Shown in pieces: positions 1-7,322 of a stretch of DNA of 64,000 nt (the first letter of the stretch is position 1; each line of letters begins with the position of its first letter). Origin of the DNA: Thermoanaerobaculia bacterium (GTDB lineage: Bacteria; Acidobacteriota; Thermoanaerobaculia; Multivoradales; J023); assembly GCA_030431255.1 (NCBI GenBank), contig JAUIJL010000025.1, forward strand, positions 62,001-126,000, given 5' to 3'. Below the pieces are notes generated by a model. The model saw only the letters and a program-made list of their open reading frames with translations. It ran no database searches and had not been told where the DNA came from. Both the position numbers and the translations under genes were made by a program.

Positions 1-1
1 T

Positions 2-829
2 CGTCCCGCCCTCTTCCTGGCTAACCACCAAGTGGGCGTGGAGTCGTTGCTCTTCTCCACCCTCGCCTCCGCCTTGATCGGCAAGCCCACGATCACCCTG
101 GCCAAAGACGAGCACCGTACGAGCTGGCTCGGTCGGCTGATCAAACATTGCTTCTCGTATCCAGGCATCATCGATCCCGAGCTGATCACCTTCTTCGAGC
201 GCGACAATCCTCGCTCCCTTCCCCTGCTGATCCGCGAGCTGGGCAAACGTATGGGAGACGGCGAGCGCGCGGTCATGGTGCACAGCGAAGGCACCCGTTC
301 CCTGACCTGCCGCAAACCGGTCGAGCTGCTGAGCGGCTCGTTCATCGACATGGCAATGAAAAACGGCGCGCCGATCGTGCCGGTGCGATTCACCGGCGGC
401 CTGCCCGTCGAGCCCCTGGAAGCACGGATCGAATTCCCCCTCGGCCATGGTCGCCAGGACTATTGGTTCGGCCGTCCCATCCTGCCCGAGGAGCTCGAGC
501 CGCTGAAGTATCGGGATCGTCGGACCTTCGTGCTCAAGGCGATGAACCAAACGGGTCCGGATCAAACCCAGGAGATCCCCTACCCCGGTCGAGCGGAATT
601 CGCCGCCGAGGTCGACGAGTGGGTCGAGACCACCGGGGCGTCCCCCGAGCACGCCGCGATCTTCAAGACCCTCCAGGAGTTGGAGAACCCGGGCCCGGAG
701 ACCCGGCGTCTACTGGAAGGGGCCCAGGTCGGCGAGCTACGCCTAGACGGCGGCGAGCTGGGTCAGTGGACGGCGGAGCTGGCGCGTCGGCTGTTCGGTG
801 AGCGGGGTCCGTCGGTGGTGGTCGGGTAG
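2..829 (+). CDS. PlsC-like phospholipid acyltransferase, 5' end outside the window
   Basis: This reading frame is open from the window edge, so the N-terminus is missing. The visible part starts with FLANHQVGVES, which fits block I of the glycerolphosphate acyltransferase family (NHxxxxD/E; the acidic residue here is Glu). About 90 residues later HSEGTRS matches block III (EGTRS), the glycerol-phosphate binding signature. Members transfer an acyl chain from acyl-ACP or acyl-CoA to lysophosphatidate or a related lipid at the inner membrane. The C-terminal roughly 100 residues are charged and match nothing I recognise. The gene ends just before a repeat cluster. The family call is firm; the exact acceptor lipid cannot be told from this fragment. 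Confidence 0.8.
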   Translation, partial: RPALFLANHQVGVESLLFSTLASALIGKPTITLAKDEHRTSWLGRLIKHCFSYPGIIDPELITFFERDNPRSLPLLIRELGKRMGDGERAVMVHSEGTRSLTCRKPVELLSGSFIDMAMKNGAPIVPVRFTGGLPVEPLEARIEFPLGHGRQDYWFGRPILPEELEPLKYRDRRTFVLKAMNQTGPDQTQEIPYPGRAEFAAEVDEWVETTGASPEHAAIFKTLQELENPGPETRRLLEGAQVGELRLDGGELGQWTAELARRLFGERGPSVVVG

Positions 830-835
830 CTCTTT

Positions 836-987
836 GGGGGCATTCACTTGATACGTGCCCCTTTCGGAGATGTCCACTTGATACCTGCCCCTTCGGCGAT
901 TCCCATCTAGGGCATTCACTTGATACGTGCCCCTGTGGATACGTGCCCTTTGTGAATATCCCGGATGTCCACCTGATACCCGTCGGA
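836..987. repeat. Cluster A of a dispersed REP-like repeat, upstream of the RAYT gene
   Basis: Three to four copies of a unit of about 23 nt with the core TCACTTGATAC or TCCACCTGATACC (reverse strand GTATCAAGTGA or GGTATCAGGTGG). In the best copies the core is flanked by GGGCA on one side and TGCCC on the other, so the unit can fold into a short stem-loop. The same core, with different but still largely complementary flanks (GGATA/TATCC), recurs at 5336-5483 and 13029-13241. The cluster ends about 180 bp before a REP-associated tyrosine transposase gene. Confidence 0.75.
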
Positions 988-1073
988 TTTCCACACTGTG
1001 CTGATTTCTTCAAGAAAGTTGTCTCTACAGCAGAATTCGCGCAGCCTTTTGCGTCTTTAGTATCTTGTAGACG

Positions 1074-1091
1074 AAGCTCCTAACGGAGCTT
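1074..1091. promoter_or_regulatory. Small inverted repeat in the RAYT leader
   Basis: AAGCTCC and GGAGCTT form a perfect 7-bp inverted repeat around TAAC. It lies about 80 bp before the transposase start in an AT-richer leader (988-1168) that otherwise shows nothing I can identify. IS200/IS605-type elements carry hairpins at their ends, so it could be an element end or a transcript hairpin. No T-run follows. Confidence 0.35.
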
Positions 1092-1168
1092 TCCCAGGCG
1101 ATTGACTTTTTTCAAATAAATTCTCCCAGCTGCAGAATTACCGAGGGTTTTTACGTCCTTAGGTAATC

Positions 1169-2107
1169 ATGGGATATCCATTGAGAATTTTCAGCCACCC
1201 TCAACCGGTAACGGTCGAGATTACCCGCAACACCTTCCAACATCGCGCTCTGATGCGACCGGACCCTCGCCTCAACGAACGGATCATTGGTGCCCTGGCT
1301 CGAGCGCAACAGCGCTTTGACGTCAAGCTCCACGGCTTCATCTTCCTCTCAACCCACGCCCATCTCATCGCCACCTTCGCCGACGTGCGGGATATGGCCG
1401 GGTTCATGCGCCTTTTCAGCCACAAGGTCTCGGTCGAAATCGGCAAGCTCTATGAATGGACCGGCTCTGTCTTTCCGACTCGCTACCAAGCCATCGAGCT
1501 CTCCCAAGAGCCCGAAGTCGAGTGGGATCGTCTCATGTACTTGACCCGAAATTCGTGTAAGGAAGGTCTCGTCGACTCGCCGCTGGCGTGGCCTGGGGCC
1601 ACCTCTGCCAAGGCCCTCACCACCGGAGAGACCCTGCGCGGAGTATGGATCGACCGCACCGGTTTGTATAAGGCCCGAGGCCGGGGGCGCCAGGTCACCG
1701 AAGAGGACTTCACCGAGGAATTGGAGCTGCGGCTCGAGCCTCTGCCGTCGCTCGCACATTTGTCCAAAGCCGACTACCGAGACCTGATGCGAAGCATGAT
1801 CGATGAGGTAGAAGAAGAAACCGGTGCAATGCATCGCCAGGCCGGAACAAAACCCTTGGGCGTAGCCGCTATCCTCAATCGTCGCCCTGCTGAACGTCTG
1901 GGGCAGATTCCACGCTCCCCACGCCCTTGGTTTCATGCCAGGCGTCTCGAGATCAAACAAGCTATCCGAGAAGCCCTCGTACAGATTGTTTCGGCTTATC
2001 GAGAGGCTTCCCGCAGGCTTCGCAACGGTGACGTTAAGGTACGTTTTCCAGAAGGGGTCTTCCCACCGCCGCTGCCGTTCAGCCAGGTCTCAGAAACGAC
2101 CTGTTGA
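1169..2107 (+). CDS. REP-associated tyrosine transposase (RAYT, Y1 HUH family)
   Basis: This 312-residue protein has the hallmarks of Y1 transposases: a HUH motif in STHAHLIATF (residues about 61-70) and a later helix with a candidate catalytic tyrosine in MYLTRNSCKEGLVDSP followed by WPGATS, which corresponds to the family pattern YxxxNPxxAGLV..P..WPWSS. The C-terminal half, ending in FPEGVFPPPLPF, resembles the extension of larger RAYT-like proteins. Such enzymes nick single-stranded DNA at short hairpins (REP sequences) and are single-copy rather than classical insertion sequences. No terminal inverted repeats or target duplication were found. A REP-like repeat cluster lies directly upstream, with two more clusters within 12 kb, as expected if this enzyme recognises that repeat. 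The ribosome binding site is weak. Confidence 0.85.
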   Translation: MGYPLRIFSHPQPVTVEITRNTFQHRALMRPDPRLNERIIGALARAQQRFDVKLHGFIFLSTHAHLIATFADVRDMAGFMRLFSHKVSVEIGKLYEWTGSVFPTRYQAIELSQEPEVEWDRLMYLTRNSCKEGLVDSPLAWPGATSAKALTTGETLRGVWIDRTGLYKARGRGRQVTEEDFTEELELRLEPLPSLAHLSKADYRDLMRSMIDEVEEETGAMHRQAGTKPLGVAAILNRRPAERLGQIPRSPRPWFHARRLEIKQAIREALVQIVSAYREASRRLRNGDVKVRFPEGVFPPPLPFSQVSETTC

Positions 2108-2455
2108 CCATCCCCCGGTAGCTGCAACCGTTGGGTAACCGCAGCGCACCCGAGCCTCACGCCTCACATGATTGGAAGGAAGTCCCCGCCGAGCGGGTAA
2201 GGGGAGCTGTGTCCAAAAAGTCTCGGCGTCCATCTCTAGCGGCCATTCTGTGGTTGGATCGCCCGACCGAAACGATGTCAGAAAACATTCACCTGAGGGA
2301 TATGCCAAGGATTCTCAAAAAATCTTGACGGGTTCGATCCAGCCATCTCGCCGATCTGGATAAGACGATCAAACTGGCCTCTTTCGACCGAGGCTCAGGG
2401 GGTTTGAGCCCCTCCACCGACGGAGATGATCGAGATCTGAACCAAGGAGAATCCT
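2108..2455 (+). other. Intergenic leader of the secreted protein gene
   Basis: No convincing gene. A TTGACG box at about 2326 could be a -35 element but has no good partner. GGCTCA (2392-2397) and TGAGCC (2405-2410) can form a small hairpin about 45 bp before the next start. A stretch at 2286-2305 (CATTCACCTGA followed by GATATGCC) resembles a decayed copy of the dispersed repeat. Confidence 0.35.
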
Positions 2456-3484
2456 ATGTCCCAATCTACCAAGCTCGCTCTAAGTGCTTCAGGCGCTCTC
2501 TTCGCCGCGGCCTTGCTGCTGGCTCCCGGGTTTTCGCAGGCGCAGCCTCCATCCAAACCCATCGCCAAACCTCAGGGATATGCCGAAGGCATCTACGCGG
2601 GCTATTCCGTCGCCACCGGCAACAAATTGCTCTTCGAGGTGGAGACCCTCGAGCAGGGTCGCCTCGACGCTCTCCGTGGCCTCACCTTCGGCGAAGTGAT
2701 CACAGCGCCCGAGCACCGTTTCGAAAGCGCGGACTCCGGCCTGGAGATCACCTCTTTGGGTCTCGTCCAGAAAGCCGCCGCGGACTACGGCACCCACGAC
2801 CTTGAATTCACCACCGAGGATCTCGCCAAGGCCGGCTACCCGACGTCCCAGGGTGTCTATCGCAAGCTCCAAGTAGCGAGCGCCATCGACGATCATCTTC
2901 TCGACCATCAAGCCCTCGAGCTGTGTTGGCCGAAACAGGGGCATTGCGTGTTGGTCGATCCCGCGGTGATCTTCATCGACTCGATCGTCAATAATCACCG
3001 GCGCTTGGCAGCCGAGGGCTTCGGCTTGAAAGTATTCGAAAGCCACGACGCCCAGAAAGCCGGCTGTGGCTTGGCCAGCAATCCGAGCATCACCAACCGC
3101 AACCACTATTGGGGTTCCTACACGGTTCAGTACACGAATGTGTTCGGCGGCGTCTTGGTGGAAAAGAACCTCGGCTCCCAACAGTCGGGAATGCGCTGCA
3201 ACTCCAGCTGCCAGCCCGCTCCCTACGGCTACAGCAACTCCTCCAGCTGCTGGGGCACCGGCGGCTGGACTTGCGCCTGCGACAATAAATTCGGCTACGG
3301 CTCCACCGGTTCCTCCGGCAAGTGGATCTCCGAAACCCGTTGCACCCATCGTTGGGTCCAATCCGCCAAAGCCTCCGGCTCGGTCCACAACCAAGGTTCC
3401 TTGAGCGTGGACATCACCTGGACCCTGGGTGGCGGCGTGGACGCCAACGGCGGCCAGATCTCGGACACCTGCGGCTACTTCTGA
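2456..3484 (+). CDS. Secreted Cys-rich protein of unknown function
   Basis: A 342-residue protein with a typical Sec signal peptide (KLALSASGALFAAALLLAPGFSQA, cleavage expected after about residue 30). A strong ribosome binding site (AAGGAG) lies 7 nt before the ATG. The middle part is a mixed alpha/beta region; the last 140 residues are rich in Cys, Gly, Ser, Trp and Tyr (CNSSCQPAPYGYSNSSSCW, GGWTCACDNKFGYGS, SDTCGYF), suggesting a disulfide-bonded extracellular domain. I do not recognise the family. It is a single-gene unit closed by a good terminator at 3505-3537. Confidence 0.8.
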   Translation: MSQSTKLALSASGALFAAALLLAPGFSQAQPPSKPIAKPQGYAEGIYAGYSVATGNKLLFEVETLEQGRLDALRGLTFGEVITAPEHRFESADSGLEITSLGLVQKAAADYGTHDLEFTTEDLAKAGYPTSQGVYRKLQVASAIDDHLLDHQALELCWPKQGHCVLVDPAVIFIDSIVNNHRRLAAEGFGLKVFESHDAQKAGCGLASNPSITNRNHYWGSYTVQYTNVFGGVLVEKNLGSQQSGMRCNSSCQPAPYGYSNSSSCWGTGGWTCACDNKFGYGSTGSSGKWISETRCTHRWVQSAKASGSVHNQGSLSVDITWTLGGGVDANGGQISDTCGYF

Positions 3485-3504
3485 TCCCAACCCCGCCTTT
3501 TTTG

Positions 3505-3537
3505 AACGACCCGTCGACTCCCATCGGCGGGTCGTTT
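3505..3537 (+). terminator. Intrinsic terminator after the secreted protein gene
   Basis: A perfect 9-bp stem, AACGACCCG (3505-3513) with CGGGTCGTT (3528-3536), loop of 14 nt, ending in a short T-tract. Confidence 0.75.
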
Positions 3538-3567
3538 CCGTTTTCGACGCTTGTTTTCGAGACCTAG

Positions 3568-5325
3568 ATGGACCGTCCAGCTAAGATCAGCTCCGTGAAA
3601 AGGAACACTCTTTACGACTCAGTGAGAGAATCCAGGGAGAAGCGCCTTCAGGTTCTGGCGCTCACAGCCTTGCTGTTGGTTTTCTCATCCCCCACACTTT
3701 GCCAACCCACGGACTCCGATCCACCCAATATCGTGCTCTTCTTTGTCGACGATTTGGGCTACGGGCACCTCGGATCCTACGGCCAAGCTCTGATCAAGAC
3801 CCCCCGCCTGGACGAAATGGCGGCCCGTGGCCTGCGCATGACCCATTTTTATTCCGGAGACTCCTGGTGTCCTGCATCGCGCAACACATTGATGTCTGGG
3901 AAGCACTCCGGGCACACCCAGCTCCGAGGCGTCGGCACCCTAGAGGAAGAGGATCCAGAAACCGCACCACTCTATCTACCCGGTTGGTTGCGGCGTGCTG
4001 GTTACGCCACCGGCCTCTTCGGCAAGTGGGGTCTGGGATCCTACTCGGTGCCCCCCGACGGCGATCGGCCGGTGGCCACCAGCGGGCGTCCGACCCACTT
4101 GGGTTTCGACGAATTTCTCGGATTTATGACCCACCGCGACGCCCACACCTTCACCTTGCCACCCTTTGCCCAAAAACCCGGTGACTACCGCATACACGAT
4201 CGTCTTTGGAAGTCCGTCGACGGCGAGACCGTGGAGGATCCGAGGTCGAGGATCCCATACCTACCGGATGTGCTGCTCGACGCCGCTCTAGAATTTATCG
4301 ATCGACACCAAGAACGGCCATTCTTCCTCTACCTGCCGTCCGCCCTTCCCCATGCGGAATACTTCTTACCGAAGGACGATCCGGCTTGGGCCCACTACCT
4401 CGATGAGCAGGGGAGAAGCGTTTTTCCGGAAACGGAGTGGTCCGGGAATCCGGCCTTCCGGCGGCCCGTTCCCTTTCCCAAAGCGACGTTTGCCGCCATG
4501 GTGACTCGACTGGACACAGAAGTCGGCCGAGCTCTCGATCACCTCGAGCACAAGGGTCTGGCCGAAAAAACCCTGGTTCTGTTTATCAGCGACAACGGTC
4601 CAGCAGGGGACGCCGGTTTGGAAAGCCCGCAATTCTTCAACGGCTCCGGTGGCCTAAGAGGTCTCAAGACCTCCCTCTACGAAGGTGGAATCCGGGTACC
4701 CATGATCGCCTATTGGCCAGGAACCATTCCCGCGGGCGTCTCTTCGGAGCCGGCTGCCCTATGGGACCTCCTGCCGACACTCTTGGAGCTCGCCGACGCC
4801 CCAGGCCCTTCTCACCTCGATGGCCGCTCGATGGTCAAGCTGATGGTGGACCAACAGGAAGCGCCTCAGGTGGATGTGATGTCGGAAGAAGCAGGAAAGG
4901 CCGATATTCCACAGCAGGCCGACATCAACAACACAGTCGAGGCAAAAATGGAAGAACCCGCGCCTCTACACGACAGGAGCTCGCTACTGTATTGGGAAAC
5001 TTTCAATTGGAACCACCGGAGCCAAGCCATCCGGTTGGGCAAGTGGAAAGCAATTCGCCCGGAGATCAAAGGCCACTATGACCGCGTCGAGCTCTACGAC
5101 TTGGAGAGTGATCCGGAAGAAATCATCGACTACAGCCCCCTCCGCAGCCACTGTGGCAAGTTGGTTCAGTTGAAGAAGCTCATGAATGCATCCCATGAAA
5201 AGCCGCCTCCTCAACCGCGCGGCTCCTTCGAGGTGCCCGAATTAGTGCTCGACTGCGCTCACCTCTTCTCCGATGGCTTCGAGTCGGGCAATGAGCTCGG
5301 TTGGTCCTCGGTCGAGCAGCCGTGA
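3568..5325 (+). CDS. Exported sulfatase (formylglycine-dependent, alkaline-phosphatase superfamily)
   Basis: A 585-residue sulfatase. The N-terminus carries an export signal (LQVLALTALLLVFSSPTLCQ). The fold starts at PPNIVLFFVDDLGYGHLGSY, with the metal-binding DD pair. The maturation motif is CPASR in DSWCPASRNTLMSGKHSGH: the Cys would be converted to formylglycine, with Ala where most S1 sulfatases have Pro. FISDNGPAGDAG and GGLRGLKTSLYEGGIRVPMI are the usual downstream motifs. The substrate (sugar sulfate or other sulfate ester) cannot be read from sequence. The C-terminus ends FSDGFESGNELGWSSVEQP, a tail motif also found in the broken gene at 26041-26606. No sulfatase-modifying enzyme is in the window. 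A GTG at 3595 is an alternative start. Confidence 0.9.
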   Translation: MDRPAKISSVKRNTLYDSVRESREKRLQVLALTALLLVFSSPTLCQPTDSDPPNIVLFFVDDLGYGHLGSYGQALIKTPRLDEMAARGLRMTHFYSGDSWCPASRNTLMSGKHSGHTQLRGVGTLEEEDPETAPLYLPGWLRRAGYATGLFGKWGLGSYSVPPDGDRPVATSGRPTHLGFDEFLGFMTHRDAHTFTLPPFAQKPGDYRIHDRLWKSVDGETVEDPRSRIPYLPDVLLDAALEFIDRHQERPFFLYLPSALPHAEYFLPKDDPAWAHYLDEQGRSVFPETEWSGNPAFRRPVPFPKATFAAMVTRLDTEVGRALDHLEHKGLAEKTLVLFISDNGPAGDAGLESPQFFNGSGGLRGLKTSLYEGGIRVPMIAYWPGTIPAGVSSEPAALWDLLPTLLELADAPGPSHLDGRSMVKLMVDQQEAPQVDVMSEEAGKADIPQQADINNTVEAKMEEPAPLHDRSSLLYWETFNWNHRSQAIRLGKWKAIRPEIKGHYDRVELYDLESDPEEIIDYSPLRSHCGKLVQLKKLMNASHEKPPPQPRGSFEVPELVLDCAHLFSDGFESGNELGWSSVEQP

Positions 5326-5335
5326 GCGGTCCGAC

Positions 5336-5483
5336 TATCTCAGGTATCAGGTGACTATCCCCGGATAGGTATCAGGTGAATATCCTCAGATAGATATCAG
5401 CTGAATATCCCGTGCAGGTATCAGGTGACTATCCTCTGTTGGGTGACTATCCTCTGTTGGACAGGTCTCAGGTGACTATCCCC
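5336..5483. repeat. Cluster B of the dispersed REP-like repeat
   Basis: Five to six units in direct orientation, core GGTATCAGGTGA followed by ATATCC or CTATCC. One unit has flanks GGATA and TATCC, a perfect 5-bp stem; other units are decayed (GATATCAGCTGA, GGTCTCAGGTGA). The cluster sits between the sulfatase and the convergent SSS symporter. The symporter stop codon (reverse complement of TCA at 5468-5470) and its last three codons lie inside a repeat unit, so the repeat has taken over the end of that gene. Confidence 0.8.
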
Positions 5484-7009
5484 CTGCCCCTCATCCTCCG
5501 CGACGCGACCACCGTCACATAGTTCGCCACCACGCCGATGGTACCCGCGTGCAGGCCCGCCACTTGAGACCAACCCACCAGATACAACCCCAACGCCACC
5601 GACAAACCGACCCCCAAACCCCGTAGGACGTCCTTGCCCGAAAAAGCCCCCGGCTCTCCGCGCTCGTGCAGGGTTCCCAGCACAAACGCCGGAGACAGCT
5701 GAATCAAGATTTCGAATTTGATCTCCAGCAGGCGCCACAGCGTGAAACGGGGCGAAAGCGCCACCGCACCCAGGATCAGCAAGGCCGCGACGCTGAGCAC
5801 CGGAGCCAGCCGTAACAAGGCGGCTTCTCGCTCCTCAGCGCTCTCCTCGCGCCTGCGGGGTGCGAAGAAATCCTTCGTCAGGATCGACGTCAACGAAAGC
5901 AAAGCCGAGTCCGCCGTCGACATGATCGCCGCCACCACCGCCATCATCACCAAGACCACCGGCAGGGTCGCCAAGGGTTGGATTTCCACCAAATGGGCCA
6001 ACACCTTGAAGGTCACCTTGTCGGATTCCACCTTTTCCAGGCCGGGGAATAAAACGATGCCCGCCGCGCCGATGAACACCACCGTGGTGATGGCGAACAG
6101 CGGAATCCAAGCCATACAAGCCAGAGCCCGCCTCAGCTCCCCGAGACGACGCGCGGCGTAGATTCGCTGGATCGCCTGGGGATAGAGGGGGGCTCCCAAA
6201 CCCAAAAGCAACAAGGTGCTGAGCCAGCCGGCACAGGCCCGCAGATCCGGGCTTGCGGCCTTGGCCGGAGCCAGCTCGGAGATTTGCGCCACCACCTGAG
6301 CCGGGGTGCCGACCTCGACCGTCAGCAGCACCAACACCAGGGATAAACCCAGGGCGAGGATGACCCCCTGCACCGCGTCGGTCCACGCCACGGCCCTCAT
6401 ACCCCCGAGCAGCTCGTAGATCAGAATCACCGTGGCCCCACCGACCACCCCCACCCAATACGGGACCGCGCCGGCGGTCAAACCCGAAAATGCATGGCCC
6501 ATGGCCATCAGCTGGGCGAGCAGAAAGTTGCAAAGGGTCACGGCAAAAATCGTCGAGGCAAGGTCGCACAGACCACGATGCCCGAATCGATCCGCCAAGA
6601 AATCCGAAGGCGTCAAATACCGACGCTTCCTTGCGCGACGGAAGAGCTGGGGGGCAAAGAGCAGATATCCGCTGACGATGCTGGTCATGAACGTCACGCT
6701 CATGATGTAGGACAAGCCGGACCGATAGGTTTTGCCGGGAAAAGCCGACATGGAGTTGCCGCTGTATTGGGTCGCGAAGAGGGTCAGCAGCAGCACAAGA
6801 AATCCGAGGTTCCTGCCGGCGAGGAAGAATTCCGCCAGATTGCGATGGACCATAGCCCGTCTGCCCAAGCCGCCCAAGACCAGCAATAGGATCACGTAAG
6901 CCATACAGGCCAGGATGACCCACCGGGCTTGGTCGAAACCTTGGGCTTGGCCGAGACCTTGGGTTGGGCCGATTTCTTGGGCCAGGCCGAGCCACGCGGT
7001 AGGGTTCAA
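5468..7009 (-). CDS. Sodium:solute symporter (SSS family)
   Basis: A 513-residue integral membrane protein of about 13 helices. The segment NLAEFFLAGRNLGFLVLLLT, then YSGNSMSAFPGKTYRSG, and later LLGGMRAVAWTDAVQGVI are typical of SSS (SLC5-like) transporters, which couple Na+ to uptake of sugars, carboxylates or amino acids. The substrate is unknown. The start is a TTG whose TTGA overlaps the stop of the small membrane gene upstream, so the two are translationally coupled. The first 30 residues (LGLAQEIGPTQGLGQAQGFD) come from an 18-nt imperfect tandem repeat and precede the first helix. The last residues come from a copy of the dispersed repeat. Confidence 0.88.
   Translation of the reverse strand: MNPTAWLGLAQEIGPTQGLGQAQGFDQARWVILACMAYVILLLVLGGLGRRAMVHRNLAEFFLAGRNLGFLVLLLTLFATQYSGNSMSAFPGKTYRSGLSYIMSVTFMTSIVSGYLLFAPQLFRRARKRRYLTPSDFLADRFGHRGLCDLASTIFAVTLCNFLLAQLMAMGHAFSGLTAGAVPYWVGVVGGATVILIYELLGGMRAVAWTDAVQGVILALGLSLVLVLLTVEVGTPAQVVAQISELAPAKAASPDLRACAGWLSTLLLLGLGAPLYPQAIQRIYAARRLGELRRALACMAWIPLFAITTVVFIGAAGIVLFPGLEKVESDKVTFKVLAHLVEIQPLATLPVVLVMMAVVAAIMSTADSALLSLTSILTKDFFAPRRREESAEEREAALLRLAPVLSVAALLILGAVALSPRFTLWRLLEIKFEILIQLSPAFVLGTLHERGEPGAFSGKDVLRGLGVGLSVALGLYLVGWSQVAGLHAGTIGVVANYVTVVASRRMRGRGIVT
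6928..6993 (-). repeat. 18-nt imperfect tandem repeat at the 5' end of the symporter gene
   Basis: Three full units (6928-6945, 6946-6963, 6964-6981) plus a partial one, of the type CTTGGCCGAGACCTTGGG, encode a Gly/Gln-rich N-terminal tail before the first transmembrane helix. The unit length keeps the reading frame. Confidence 0.75.
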
Positions 7010-7260
7010 GCTTCTCCCTCCACGCGCCCTTCGGCATCCTCGATCCGGTCCGACTCCTCATCATCGCGCCAAAGGCGAAGCAGGCCCCAGCTGGTGACGG
7101 CCGAAAGGGCGACGGTGAACCCCAGGCTCCAAACCAACCACATGGGAAGCCCTAAGAACCAAGAGGGCCGAGCGCCTACAAAGGGCAAGGGCACGGTGCC
7201 GAGGGCTATGCATGCCACCAGCATGAGAAAACGTGGGTGTTTTCGCGGCTCGTCGAACAT
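7006..7260 (-). CDS. Small two-helix membrane protein, partner of the SSS symporter
   Basis: An 84-residue protein with two hydrophobic segments (FLMLVACIALGTVPLPFV and WLVWSLGFTVALSAVTSWGL) and an acidic C-terminal tail. Small two-helix proteins such as DUF3311 and YhdT-type members commonly precede SSS transporters, and the size and position fit, although the match is by pattern only. Its stop overlaps the TTG start of the symporter, which suggests a fixed stoichiometry. Its role is unknown; an accessory subunit or assembly factor is the simplest idea. Confidence 0.7.
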   Translation of the reverse strand: MFDEPRKHPRFLMLVACIALGTVPLPFVGARPSWFLGLPMWLVWSLGFTVALSAVTSWGLLRLWRDDEESDRIEDAEGRVEGEA

Positions 7261-7322
7261 GGTGAAAAACTACCACAAGCGGCGAGCTCCGCCACTCTCT
7301 TGCCCAACCGCCGGCCGAGACC

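Noticed and set aside
2489-3490. Open frame of 333 codons antisense to the secreted protein
   Set aside because: Low-complexity Gly/Ala/Val composition; the sense frame has a signal peptide, ribosome binding site and terminator.
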